From Carallia brachiata (taxonomy: Eukaryota; Streptophyta; Magnoliopsida; Malpighiales; Rhizophoraceae): a stretch of 64,000 nt of DNA. Location of the stretch: assembly GCA_021464245.1 (NCBI GenBank), contig JADCRB010000055.1, forward strand, positions 526,487-590,486, read 5' to 3'. The position numbers and the translations under genes are program-made. Numbering within the stretch: the first letter of the stretch is position 1; every line of letters starts with the position of its first letter. The notes beneath the pieces are model-generated. The model worked only from the letters and a program-made list of their open reading frames with translations, searched no databases and had not been told where the DNA came from. Below are positions 36,901 to 50,278 of this stretch, one piece after another.

Positions 36901-39461
36901 AGTGAAACTCATAGAAGGTTAACTGCATTATCTGATACCTGAAAGATGTTACATGATGCTTTTTTCATTTTCTTTAAATGTAGCAAGCTTACCACCATTT
37001 AGCCTTTTCTGTTTTCTATGATCGATTTCTGCTGGTCTATGCAATGGGTGATGTCTATCCAAACTCTACAAAACTCGCCCAAAGGGTGACTATACTCTGC
37101 AGCTATATCTTTTTTGGACGACTCTACAGCTATATCTGAGGTACGATTAGTTTGCCCTGGCAGACAGTATCCTGTGGGCACATACACTTGCGCATTCTAT
37201 CTAATCCAAAGTATAGATTGGCTGGAACAACCTGATCAATTTTCAGCTCTAGATTGGATTTTCAGTGTCTAATTTTTCTGATCTAGATGGCATTGTAAAT
37301 GTGATGGTCGTCAAAATCATCCTAGAATTTTTCCTAATTGAAGAAACTAGTTTTGAAGGATTGCATGCAAGCTTTTGAAGAGAGCATGCGCCTTTTCCAT
37401 TTCTTGCAAACTTTTAGGTCATGGTATTGATTGCCAAGCGTTTCAACTAATATGTAATTTTTGTTCTTTGGCATCCTAAATAACCAAAATATACTCCCTC
37501 TCTTGCTAAGACTCTGGAAGGCTTGCTTTCTCAGAGCAACACTGAGGAACTCTGGAAGGCTTGGAAGGCTTGCTTTCTCAGAGCAACACTGAGGAACTCT
37601 GGAAGGCTTGCTGTTCTTCATGATGAAAATGTACGTCCTTAGAAATGGCTATTTATATACCCTCTATCTTTTTCACTTTAATAGTGGTAAGATTTTCGAG
37701 TAAGTACTAAGAAGTGTATAACTTTCTCTTTCTTCGCTTGTGAATGATATGATGAACTTCAAAAGTGTACCCTCTGTCTCTTGTTTACTTTCTTCCTCTG
37801 TCTTGGTCACAAATGATGGCGATGTAAGTTCTCTGACTTTTTTATTTATACCCTTTCTTTTTTCACTTAAACAGTTCATGTTGCATGCATTTGCTTTCAG
37901 TCACTGGATTGGTAACTATTAAATACCCATTTTGCTGCTCGCACGGCAGAGCATCAAGAAGAAGATGAAGACAACCAGGGATCAATTAGCAGAGGCACTT
38001 TACCAAACGGCTCAGCATTGGCAGATGCTGAGTCTTTGAAGGTAGCGACAATTATCTGTGTTTGAATTATATTTTCTTCTTTTTCCATTTTAGTCGACTG
38101 CTAACTCTGTGTGATCCCTGTAACTTTTGCTTCCCTTTGAGCTTGGACCCAATAGCATTGAGTCTGTCCAGACTGGTCTTTCCAAATACGAGGCCTACCC
38201 AGTGTGATATGTGGGTAGCAATATCTTCATAGATCTATACCTTGTGTGGCCCTTCTCACGTTGAGGAAGGCTTTTGCTACTGTATGAATCTGGAAGCAAT
38301 TTTTAAGCCCAATGGCCTAGCTAGGTGCATGGTGGCAGGAGCAATATGCCCGGCGAAGGAAAGCATGCAAACCATTTTTTACACGCCCTCTGATCCTTCT
38401 GTTGAAATATTTATGGTCGGCGCATCTTACCATCTTGCTAGACCGCTGTATCGCAAGCATCCATACCACACTTAACACTTATCTTCTTGGTTCTTTGAGA
38501 TTTGAGAATTTGAGAGAGAGGAGGGGGACAGTTTGTATATGAGTGTCAGCTATCTCATACCTTCTTGACCTGGTGCATCATTAGGGCCTTACAACGTGAT
38601 TTATTGAACATGCTGGTGCATGACTCTAAGGCTTTAGACTCATTCATTCTTACCTTTCTCATCAGTTTTTTTATTGGTGAATGATCGGTAATGGATATAT
38701 GGGTGTTGCAGGAAGCTTAAATTGGCTTGGATAGAAAGAGGAGATGTATCCTGGGGTGAGTAGGGCATTATTTTTCTGAAGGCAAAGATCTCTCATTATA
38801 GTTTAAGCGGATATGTACAAAAACTGCTTGCATGATAACAAGTTAATGGGCTTGCATCACAAACTATAATGAAGTTGAGGTGGTTGGTTGATCTAATAAC
38901 TATGATTAATACTATCACCCTTCTAATCATAACAGGGAGAGAGCCCAAATCTTAGCAGGAACAGAAGGTATATAAGATGTGGAGCGGACTGATGTTCAGT
39001 TTGCAATGGGCTATTCAGATTTGTTCCAGGAAAATTTTAAGGAACCGCAAAAGTGGGTTGCTGTGAAGTCCACATATGGCACCCTCTCAGTGTTACGTGA
39101 TAGGTCTGCATCGTACCTCTGGAATTGCACTAAAGGTATTCTTTGGAATTCTATAGTCATGTCATACTGTTGAAAAAAGCATATTCATCAAAATTAGTTG
39201 TCTTAATAATTGTTCATTTAATGCCTTATTGACGATTAATGCCCGAAAGAATTTCTGGAAAAGAGTTCAGTTGCTCTCTAGCTGAGAGAATTCCTTTGTT
39301 CAGTGTCTATTGATTCAGGTGTTGAATGATATGATTCAAGAGGATGGCGATCGTTCTAAGAAGAAGCTTCATGAATTGAAACTGTTACTTCTTGATCAGA
39401 TTGGTTGGAGCCATTTGGCAACATATGAAAGCAACGGATGCATGTGCGTTTCCCAAAAGGT
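33914..39461 (+). pseudogene. Unrecognised multi-exon gene, probably broken
   Basis: Several plus-strand segments look like real exons: higher GC, charged soluble protein, splice-like borders. 33914-33991 encodes MPCSSNATMSGGGCGGGDEN and LSVLK, then a tag stop, after which the frame continues with MEEIAPIASPIPNTLS. 34935-35019 (after acag, before gtcatt) encodes KKRWDEKNQEEIATAVKQLD. 36484-36571 encodes PVDAKLGTLTEKRDKLPSGK. 36645-36760 encodes KFKLEDRAEVKPQIPFFKYD. 37946-38041 encodes EEDEDNQGSISRGTLPNGSA. About 38990-39136 encodes FAMGYSDLFQENFKEPQKW. 39319-39461 encodes VLNDMIQEDGDRSKKKLHEL and LLLLDQIGW. I do not know the family. The early stop and unlinked frames suggest a pseudogene, but a living gene with exons I failed to join is possible. 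Confidence 0.4.
37510..37616. repeat. 47-bp tandem duplication
   Basis: The block 'gcttgctttctcagagcaac...gaggaactctggaag' occurs twice with a 47-bp offset (starts near 37521 and 37568), and a third partial 'ctctggaaggcttgct' follows. It lies inside the unrecognised gene region, in a segment that may encode EELWKA. Confidence 0.8.
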
Positions 39462-40218
39462 ATGGATCTCTTTTAATGGTGCCTTGTTTTCTTATAGATC
39501 GAAGCGACATGTTCTATTTCAACAATTTGACAACTTCAACTATGCTTCCACAACACAGGCTATTACTTTCACTCTTTCTCTAGCCGTTCAAATTTTGGTC
39601 AGCCATTTGCAAATGGAACTATTCAACTGCCAGTTAACCTTATTAACTGATGTCTAGGGAACTTGATGTGTTCTAGTTGTAGGTTGCATGCTACTTCTTT
39701 TCCTCATGTAATAGGTAGAGTTAAGGCCTCCAAGAACAACTAATCGTCATTGGTTGGCGTGCTCAGGGTGCCATTTAGATCTTTGGTTTTTAGAGTACGT
39801 CATATACTTAATAGGTTACGGGCTTACGGCTACAGCTTGTATTGGTTTTAAATTCAGTGTTTTAGAAAGAAGAGAAAAACCCTGAATCATCCGGGGCAAA
39901 GTGTATGCAAGGTGTTTTTGCGGTAGAGCAGCAATTCAGAGTACTGGACATGCACTAGCCTCAGGGCTATCCTTGTTGGCCAATTTTTAGCAAGATCATT
40001 CAGCATCACTTATTCATGTCCACTTTTGGTGCCAATATGCCTTTCAAATAGAAAGGCAAAGGTTATTGAGTCAAATAAGAATAGCCTAACTACGTTTGAA
40101 ACTGAAAAATTTTTCTATTCATTTTTCCATTTGAGACTATAAATCCACGAAGAGTTACAAGTCCTCCGCAGTTCAAACAGTGAATGTTGCGAAAGATTGA
40201 CAAGTCAAAATTTCTAAC
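39462..40218. other. Spacer between convergent genes
   Basis: 3' ends of the unrecognised plus-strand gene and the minus-strand P450 converge here. Nothing else was seen. Confidence 0.4.
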
Positions 40219-43200
40219 TTAAAGGGGTTGGACGATGAGAGGTAACCCATGACCAGGCCTCAAGGACAGCAAGATAGTAGGAGAATGAACATGAGACGGT
40301 GAGAGGGCGAAAGAAAACTTAGTGAGAACTAAGGTTAAAACGACCTTATACTCCATCGCTGTCAAATTCCTACCTACACACATTCTCCCTCCGAACCCAA
40401 AAGGCAGAAACCCCATCTTGTGCTTACATCCACCGTGTGGGTCATCCTTGAACCTCTCTGGTTTAAACTCGTGCACATCATTTCCCCACAGATCAGGGTC
40501 ATGGTGCATGGCCACTAGATCAATCCAGATGTTCGTTCCCTTTGGAATGGTAAGGCTGTTGACTCTTATATCTTCTCTGGCTTGCCTTTGCACGTTTGGT
40601 GCCGATGGGTAGAGCCTTAGAACTTCATTCATTACCCACTCCATCTGCAAAACAGCATTTACACAATTTATAGGATTTGCAAAGATTGATAAGATTTTTA
40701 ACCCAAAAAAAGAAAAAAGAGAGAGAGAGAGAGAGATTGATCAGACGCAAAAGAGGCCAATTTCGGTGGCTTAACGTTTGACATAAAATATATCAATATA
40801 AGATTGCTAATATAAAGGTCTAATTGATCACACGCATACGGCAAGTGTTATCGTCGTCATCGTGTTAGTAAATTGGGAGGTTACGCAGAAAGCTGCACCA
40901 AGTTTTTTTTTTTTTTTTTTGGGTGTAAACGGCATCAAATTTTTTGTTGTGTTGGTCCCCCATTTAGCTTCTGGCCTACCAAGACCTGTTACGCTGACCT
41001 GTTACTGTAGTCGAGCCCACGGAACACAAATCACGAGCTCGAGGACGAAGACGAAACTGTATTTGACCTTGACCATCCTAACATGGTCTCTGACAATCCG
41101 CTACGTGCATGGTCTTCAAAACCAGTTTCAGAATGGAGGTATATATGCCCCTTTATAAATTTTTTACGCGTCCCTTCATTTTTTTTTTCCTTTTCTGTTA
41201 AGCACAAGTTTGAGATGAAATTTGGTACGAATCCTAAATCTCATTCATACAAAATATCCCGCTGAATTTTAAATCTCACTTATAATCTCTAATCTAACTG
41301 GACCAAAACAAAAGTTCATATTATCAAAAGACAATTTAAATACCTCAAATTTTCAACTCATCCAAAGATTTTGCTTGTTGAATTACTAATTTATAATGTT
41401 CGAAAATGTTAGTGCTACAATGTTATCTTACATGTTGAGTTAGTCTTTTTATTAAAAATGTACCACTTAAAAGTTTAAATTTTGGGTTTCATTTTTTGAT
41501 GTAGGACAAAAAACGGAATCCACGAACAACTTGAGAATTCACCTAGGGAAAACAACGAGAATCCAGGCGTGTTACAGGAATCTATCCGCAAATAATGAAA
41601 ATCTATTCATTCAAAAAGTTAATGTCAAATTATCAATTCTCATAAGCAAATTGAATAATAAAACTAACATTAAAACCTATTTAGAGTTAGACCATCTAAA
41701 TTAATTAGGAACATAATTCAAAATAAACTAGAAATAGAATTTTAAACATACTAACTGAGGATGAATATAACTCGTAATAAATTCTAACTAAAAAATATTC
41801 TAAATAATATAATATCTAACCTAATAAAATATAAAATATAATTATTAATATAAGACATAAATGAATTCCTAAATAATTAGAATTTTCTTTCTTTATTCCC
41901 CCCATCACATAATATCAGAATATTTATACAAAGTTTTAAGTTCAAACCCCCATAATTTCAATCTTCACATTTAGTTATGAAGGTAGTCATGTGCCTTGTT
42001 AACGATTTCAGCCCAATAAATTTGCACACGAGGGGATGATCTTGAGTTTAAACTATTTAGAGTTTAATATATAATATATTCATTAGCTCCTAATTAATAG
42101 TTTAAGCAAACATTTGAATTGATTGGCTTGCTGACAAAAAAAAAGTCTTATGATTAAAAAATTTTCGTATAAGTCTATGCAACCTTCTATAGAGTTATGA
42201 TTTTAATTTTAAAAGAAGGTCTATTTCTACCTCGCAAAATTTTATCTTTCAGTGCATAAACATAGCCTACCTCTAACGTCCCTAGCTTCCTAAAGGTGAA
42301 GAAAAGTGTCAATAATGTACGTACAAAATTGATGCTTTTACTTATGGTGCCTGTTCCAGTATCTCTTTATTCTCTAGTTTCTCATGTTCATGTTCAATTA
42401 TCCATGCCCATAAATGGGAAAACACGTTCCAGATTTTTGCAACTAGCTAGATTATTGGAATTCACAAAAGCCTAGCAGCCAGCCAGCCACAAATAGAAGA
42501 TGAACGCATATATATGATGCTTCCACATGTGATGCATCCACTAGTTTTGCTTCTTAAGCCAATCAAAAAGAAACAAAGTTAAAATGATATGGATACTTAA
42601 TTACCTTCTGAAGCCCAGCAAGCACCGTGAAATCAAGCTCCTTTTCTCCAATAACTTGCCTGATCTCCTCTCTCAATTCGCTTTGCCACTCTGGATGCAT
42701 GGCCAAATGCAGCAACGTCCATGCTAACGCCAAACCCGTGGTCTCATGACCACCAAAGAATAATGTCTTGCACTCGTCGACCACTTCCCGTGTTGTCAAT
42801 AATGTCTTCCCCGGCTGGCCGTCCGGCGCCCCGCTCCCTTCAATCAATAGCCCCAGCAAGTCCGTTTGGGGACGCCCATCAGTAGATTTTTTACGTGCTG
42901 CTATAATAGATGAAAAGAGAGAATCGATTTCCTTTCCAAGCCTTTTGGCCTTCAGAGTCTGCTTAAGGCACAAGAATTGGCCAAACGGTACCCCCACATA
43001 ACGATTAGACTTAAATAGAGTAACTTGCATTGCCCTTAATTTGGCAAAAGCTTTCTTCCCGTTTTCATAGCCTAGTCCAAAGCTCGCCTTGGCGATGATC
43101 TCTCCGGCTGTTGCAATGATTTCTTGCTCTACGTCGATTTCTTGGCTGCCGGAGCTGATGAGAACAGTCCACTTGTCTAGCATTTGAGTGGTGGACTCCA

Positions 43201-46200
43201 CCATTAAGCTTGTCATAGCCTATAATATAGAATAGGCAAGACACTTTAATTAGTGGATGGCAATTAAAAGAGACAATAATATGACATAAATGCAGCATTT
43301 TGAGGATGAAGTTTGCTTGACTGGAGCGTCTTATGAATTTTTTTGGCGAAGGTTAGTTGTGACCTAGTAATTCTCCATCCGAATTGGTAACTTACTACTG
43401 CCAACTCTTTAATTGTCATGAGTAAGGATAAACATCCTAAAAACTGTATCATAAACTATCTGAAATTTACAATTATGGAAAGATTCATCATTTTTTTTTT
43501 TTGATTTAACTGTGTTACAAAAATTGATAACTTTTTTATAATTGTAACATGACACGGTTTTTGCAATATTTATCATTACTTAATTGTCATTTATTGCAAA
43601 AAAATTGAATAATGCTAAATATGAGGACTATCTTCCCGACTTTATCCCAATCCCAGTAAAGAGACAAAGTGGATAAGTGCTAATAAAGCAATAAAGTTTA
43701 TAAGTGATAAAATCATAATAAATCACCCATCCACCTGATGGGAATAATAAAAAGGGTAAAAACAAAGGTTGAAACATTTAGCATTATTGTAAAAAAATTA
43801 AATTCTAGATAGACAAATTAGAAACATCCATAATTATGGTCTCGTGATGTAGGCAGCATCTTCATTGTAGTAGTAATTGCCAAGTCTATTGCATTCTCTC
43901 GTCAATAATTTCCAATGCGTAATGATATACATCAAGAAATATGTATCATGAAATATTCTGATTGTTATTATTATGGAAAGAGTCAATTAATTTATTTAAC
44001 ACTATTAAATCAAAATGAGAAAAAATAAGTCATGCACTTAATATTTAAGATATTTTATGATACGGGTTTTTATTTTTTTTTTCTTGAGAATGATACGGGT
44101 TTTTAGGTTAAGTATCATTGTTCTATTCCAATTTTAGATTGCATATGGTGGACAAAATAATGGTAAATTATTTCATCAGTAAAACAGTGCACGTGGTTGA
44201 AAAATAAAAAGGTAATCTTGATAGGTAATATGTGATAGGCACTCATCAGAGTACATTTATAGACTTTTATTAGGACTTGTGCAACATTATTTATCCCAAA
44301 AATAAAAAAGTTGAAAGAATCCACCCCAGTAGTTTTTGTGCCCACAATTTTAACCAAATAGAATACGGATAGTTATTTTAAGGGGATGAGGTGGGGGAGG
44401 AGGTGAGCGGCAGCGAGAGAGACAGAGAGGGGAAACCTTTAAGTTGGCCGGAGAGAAAGCAGGAGTGATAACATGGCGATGGCGAACCCAGTCATTGCCT
44501 TCAACCATGACCAAACCATTGCCGAACATAGGTTCTCTGTCACGTTTAAACACTCGGGGCTTTCCCCAATTCTTTCCCATCACACGTGCAGACATCGTTT
44601 TTAGGAACTTTGGGTCTGCTATGTATAAAATGGCTCTGTACCTAGCCAGTACACGAACACCTTCCCTGTAACACCAAAGGCACAAAGCGTAAAACAATAT
44701 TTGTTACGATGAAGAGTAGTGTTCATCGTTGGAAATTATTATATATTTTAAAAGGTTTAATTCTTATTAAATAGAACTAACCGTTATATATTCGTTATTA
44801 GTCATTATGACATTAACGTTTATAATTGGAATTTATATCGATGTTAATACACTTTATGTGCTATTAACACTTGACTAGTATAAATAAGACTACTCTTATT
44901 TTCTTTATGAGAGAGTTTCCACCAACAATGTAAGGCATGCTAGTGGGTTAATTAAAAAATATGTTGTTTCCGTTACCTCACTCATGAAATTACACTAGTA
45001 GAAGATCTGTCGTATCTTAGGAGGATAATCGCCAGAGATCGATGCACTGCAACTAATTGTCGGCAGGGGAATGATCTATCTTTAAGGACAGTACTTTTAC
45101 ACACTTCAAATATGACATCCTTTCTTTTTAATTTATATTTGTTCCAATATTGTATAATTTATTTTGTATTTTATGTTGTCTATATAATTTATTAATTATA
45201 ATTCTATAATTTTAATTCTTAATATATTTAAATATTTTATGTTAATAGATTTTGTAAATTATTTTTCCTACATTCAGAACTTGATTACCCTATTTTGAAC
45301 ATCGAACTTGATTGCATTCGGTATTAAATTAAAATGACGCCTAATTACTATATGACAAATGTAATGTGAACAACTAACATATGCTCTACGACCATTTTTT
45401 GACAAAAAAAAAAAATAATGTAAAATATTAGGTGAAGTTACCAGGCATTGGTGTGTTCATATATCAACTTTTATCTTTTATTAAAAAGTATATTAAATCA
45501 TAAATTATATAATAAATAATTTTTTTTTCATATAAATCTTACGCTTTATATTTTTAATATTATTTATTAAAATTACTAAAATAAAATTTTAAATTCTAAT
45601 CATTAAAAGACTTAACTAAACTTTTTTTTGATAAAAAATTGGCAGGCACCTTGACTGAAGGGTCCAGCCCGGGTCACATGGGCATCTTTATTTAAAGTTT
45701 TCCAGGAAAAGGACCCACTAGTCTACACTAGTGGTTCTCCACACCAAAGCCCTACCCAACTAATGATGCGCACGAGTCAGGTGCATAAAAACACGGGGTC
45801 CAAGACAAAAAAAAAAAAACATGGGGTCAACGCAAGCTAGGCCCTCGATCACCGTGGTGGTTACCATATATAAACTCACATGGTATGATTGTAAGTTTGT
45901 GCATAAATAGCTAACTCCACATAAAAACAAAGAAATTGTCGTTTGTCTTTTTACTTTATATGTCTGCTTGGAGACCCAAAAAACAAAAATGGAAACAAAG
46001 AAAAGAACTATGAAGAAAATGCCTCTATACCTTGATAAAGAGATATCTTGTTTATATAGTAGATAATGAATCTATATATATTAATAGAACAATTAACTCT
46101 ATAGAAAAGATAGATGGACAAGATTTGGTAGACGGATAATAGACAGAAAAATTTATTTGTGCAATCAATCAGTTTATTTGTGCAACAAAACGTTAAATTA

Positions 46201-46862
46201 TTTACAACAAAATTTGAAAGTATTTTTTTATATTTTTTTTGTTGTAGAATTAAACTGTCTTATTGCACAAATAAATTAGAGTTGCACAAAAAAAAAATTT
46301 TCGTCTATTCTCTGTCTACTAAATCTCGTCTACGTAACAGTGCTCTTAACTCTATTGTAGACATTTTAACTAAACAATACCTAAAAATTTTGATTTTACA
46401 GTATGACTTTAAGTCTTTTTTTATAAATTTTTGCAAAAGTTTTTTTCCTAATATATTTTTGTTTGTATATTTTTCTACTTATTAATATAATTCTCTACTA
46501 ATTCATCCAAAAAAAAAAAATCTATGAAGAAGATAATAATTAAATAAACCCAGAAGAAGAGGCATACCGTGAGACTTTTGCCACTGAGCAAAGTAAGGAA
46601 ACACAATGGCATGAATATCATGGGAGACCAGCTCTAGAGATCCAGGAGAAGGGTCTTGGCTTATCCTGCTCATGAACATTTTCATCTCCTCTATATTTCC
46701 CAATGGGAAACTCGGAATTGGACCTCCAAACCCATATCTTTTAAGTTTCGAATATGCCCTCATAGGCAAAATCCAACAAGACAACAATAATCTCAACAAG
46801 AAATAGAGAAATATACTAGTCATGGCCATATTAAAAGCTAAAGATAGCTCAAGAAACCCCAT
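40219..46862 (-). CDS. Cytochrome P450, CYP72 clan (cytokinin hydroxylase-like), one-base frame break
   Basis: Minus-strand exons: 46862-46568, 44665-44437, 43219-42605, 40644-40219. It is an ER-anchored heme monooxygenase. Residues about 5-30 are a hydrophobic anchor, followed by a GGPIPSFPLGN hinge. Other landmarks are VEGNDWVRHRHVITPAF (C-helix), the I-helix GGHETT (about 331-336), the K-helix ExxR in NEVLR (387-390), FKPERF and the heme loop FGFGGRMCVG (Cys469). Exons 1, 3 and 4 and all splice phases fit. Exon 2 needs one more base: after KVFVYWLGTEPF the run at 44627-44630 (aaaa on the plus strand) is one base short, so the frame hits a stop two codons later. With that base the gene would be about 521 aa, normal for the family. 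The precise subfamily and substrate are not decided by the sequence. A TATATATA at 46919-46930 lies about 60 bp upstream of the ATG and may be the TATA box. Confidence 0.88.
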
Positions 46863-47330
46863 TAATCTTTGCTTCTAACTCTCGCTCTCTCACACACGCA
46901 CACACAGAATTTCGTAGCTGTATATATATGTGTCTCTGAGTCTCTGACAGCACCGCTTGCACCTAACGCTTTCCGATCTTGTCTCTATTGATTGATGTGC
47001 AGGAGAGAGAGCAAAGTTGGGTATTTAAAGACAAAGAAGGAGATTTGTCAAACTGACTAATGAACTAATAATTTTTATAATGAAAAAGATAATTTTTTGT
47101 GATAAAATTGATATTTTTTATAATAAAAATTAAAAATTATTTTTTAATTATAATTATTATTTATTTTATTTTATTTAAATTATCAATTGAAATACTAAAA
47201 ATCATTGCACAATCATTTTCTCTTTGTTAAATGCCCGAGTTTTTTGACTATGGTACTAGCAGACATAAACTAAAGGGTTTGAAATATTTACCAAGTTTCT
47301 CTTGTTCACACTTTTTGGCATCACTTTTTT
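46863..47330. other. P450 upstream region
   Basis: It contains GA/CA-rich leader-like sequence (46870-46915), the TATATATA noted for the P450, and a second TATA-like 'ctttaaata' on the minus strand near 47029. No other gene. Confidence 0.4.
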
Positions 47331-47332
47331 TT

Positions 47333-48076
47333 TAAGGGGGTGTTTTTGTTAACTTTTAAAAGGGTGTATTTGCATTTTATTTTTAAAAAGTAGGAAGATA
47401 AGTATTTGGTAAATTTTTTAGTATTACTATTTGATTCTATTTATTTCCTTATTTGACTTCCTAACAGCAGCTGATTAAAAAGTAATTTCGAATTACTTTT
47501 TGCTGCTTTTTGGATTACTTTTCACTTTTTAATATTAATAATAATTTATATGGACTAAATTACCCTTAAAGAATATTTATATAATTTTAATATTATTTTT
47601 TTTTACTTGAAACATGAATTAAATATGTTTTAATTTATTATTGTATTTATATAATTTCAAAATTTTTTTTCAAGTATTCTTAAAAATATTTTTTTCACTT
47701 CAATTTTCTTTAATATGACATTATAAAAAAAATCTCAAACATTATAATTTTTATCATTTAATAAAATTAATATTTTTAAAAAAGTTAAAATTAAGAAAAA
47801 TAATTCTCAATATTATTTATAAAATATTATTCTAAAATATAAAATTATAAAATATAAAAATAAAATTTTTAATATGATATATCTATACAAATTATATGTC
47901 TAAATTAGATATTTCATTATTCAACAGTAACAGTAAGTATAAAATTAACCAAACACTTTATTAATTTTATCAGCAATCAGCAACAGTAAGTAGAAATCAG
48001 CAATCAGTAATTAGCAGCAGCAATCAGCAACAGCAATCAGTAATAACAACATTCAACAGCTAATCTAAACAGACCC
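47333..48076. mobile_element. Probable hAT-like non-autonomous element
   Basis: The right end is packed with 'cagcaatcag'/'agcaacag' words. Its reverse complement reads tagggtctgtttagattagc, a start common to plant hAT-type MITEs. The left end (ggggtgtttttgttaactt) is a weak inverted match, and 'cagcagctgatt' near 47465 mirrors the right-end words. I could not confirm an 8-bp target duplication, so the left boundary is approximate. Confidence 0.5.
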
Positions 48077-50000
48077 TAATCTCTCGTGTTCAAAATAAAA
48101 TGTGTATACAATTAATTTAAAAAGTGTATACAATTTTTTTAAGCAACCCATAGGATAACATTGATATGTGTCGGTGTTTGGGTTTATATATATATAAAGA
48201 CATTTCTATGTCAGCACGTCCATAAGATTGTGTAAAATGCTCAGTTACAAATAGAAGTTTTCTGCCTTTTTGGGGAAAAAAAAAAAGAAAAAAAATCTGT
48301 AGGCCGTGTGTCTACAGTAAACATCAGCCAAATGCTGGAATTTTCCTTCTACTTTTCAGGTGGAGATGGATCACCTTCTCATCCAATTAAGAAATAATAT
48401 CCAAGCAAATTAGTTGTTTCTTTAAAACAAATCTTACAAATGATTTTTGTAATTCAAACTGACGTTGAATCAAAATGCATTGAAACTAACCAATACAAAG
48501 CCAAAATTTATCGATATAACATGCATATTGATTTATGTGATTAACTTGCAATAAAGTTTTTTTTTTTTCTTAATCTTTTGAAATTAGTAGTCCAATGATT
48601 GGGAATAAAGAAAGGTGAGTGAGAGATTTAAAATCCAAACATTAAATTTTTTAATTAAATATTATTATTTTTTATCTTAATTATTGCTGAGTCTTAAATT
48701 TTTTTTTTTTTCTACACAGTTATGACGCGAAAAGAGAGTAGCTAAGCTTGTCTTTTTGGTCTTTTGGAGCTTGTCTTTTTTCCCTACGCGGTTATGACGC
48801 GAAAAGAGAGTAGCTAGGCTTGTCTTCAATGATTTGTCCAACAACCAGAATCTTGGTATGGCAATATCAATCTTTCATTATGCATATTACATCATTGATT
48901 ATGTCAATGGCCTCGTGTCATGGGCATTACATAATTTTTAATCAAGTAAAAATATATAATATGAAAAAAAATTTTACGATTTTTTACAAATTAATTTTTT
49001 GGTTAATGTGATAAAAAAATTTTGATAATTTTTCTTTTATTTTTTAAAACTAAATCCTAAATAAATTTAATACTAGTTTAAAATTTAAAAATTTTCACAA
49101 AAATTTTTTCATAATGTTTATCAATATTCTTTTTAATCATACTTTGTTTACCATCTCAACATCTAACAGTATATTCATGTCCTTACCTGGTTCCCTCCCG
49201 TGGTCACCGACCATATATATATATATATATATCCTAAAATCTTGTTAGGCCGGGGATTGGTTACTGATTAAGGTGACGGTGCTGTGACAAGTGGGCAGTT
49301 TGCATGAGAATCTAAAGTTATTAGATATGATTAACTTTTTGGACGGACGTATATTTACCTAAACAGTACAATGAGTTACATTATATAATTATAATTTAAA
49401 TAATATTAAAATAATTATATAATTTATTTAATAATATTTAATATATTTTTTAATACAATAATTTAATGACACATATTATTTTAATTTTATTTTAAAAATT
49501 TCTTTAATATTTTTTATGTATAATTTGGGTAAACAACATAATTCTTAAGTAAACAGCGGCCTAGTCTCTATTATAGCTGTTACTCACTAGCTATAAGTGG
49601 TTGACGCAATCATTGTCAACGCAAACATGCAATCGAAGGACTTCAGGCACGTGTGGAATCTTCCTCGTGTTTCTCACCAAAGCAACGACGGCAATATTAG
49701 TAAAGGCCCCCATTACGTTTTCGGACAACTTTGTCAAAATATTTGTCCGATTGTTGCATCGAATTATAATAAATATTTATTTTTTTATTTATAATAATTA
49801 AATATAAAATATAAAATATATTTTATAATTTTATTTTATTATTTCACAAAATATCAATACACTTGCAAATAAAATAAAATTTTATCATAATTTAATAAAT
49901 TATTAGGCATAAAATTGAATATTTTTATTCAAAAGTGTACTTTTTTTCCTATTAGTAACTTTCGAATTTGAAACGCTTGTGTGAATTTTTCTTGGAGCTT
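48077..50000. other. Intergenic DNA with minor repeats
   Basis: No gene. It holds a short 72-bp-spaced duplication (48719-48827) and an (AT)n run at 49211-49232. Confidence 0.45.
48719..48827. repeat. Direct repeat, 37-bp unit spaced 72 bp
   Basis: 'gttatgacgcgaaaagagag' plus 'tagct-ggcttgtctt' occurs at about 48719 and again at about 48791, nearly identical. Confidence 0.85.
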
Positions 50001-50004
50001 CGAT

Positions 50005-50278
50005 TACACCACGTTTGGCAAAATTTCATGAGAAAGAAAAAAAAAAGAAAAATTTTAAAATTTTCTATTCATTTTCTTTTCTATTCATTTTCTATTTATC
50101 TAAACAACTACCTTTTACTTTTTCTCTCACAAATTACTATTCATTTTCTTTCTCATAACTTTCTAATCATTATATTTTATCAACCATAATATCATTATTA
50201 TTGTATTATTTTCTATTCCTTTTCTTTTCTATTCACTTTTAACTCAAATTCTCACTATTCAATCACAGCCGTAAAGTA
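50005..50278 (-). mobile_element. MITE family B, copy 1
   Basis: Its reverse complement aligns with 53950-54185 ('gtaatgattagaaagtt', 'gaatagtaatttgtgagag', 'gtagttgtttaga', 'tttgccaaa'). It is non-coding, with a repeated 'ttttctattcatttt' motif. Terminal repeats are not cleanly visible. Confidence 0.65.
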
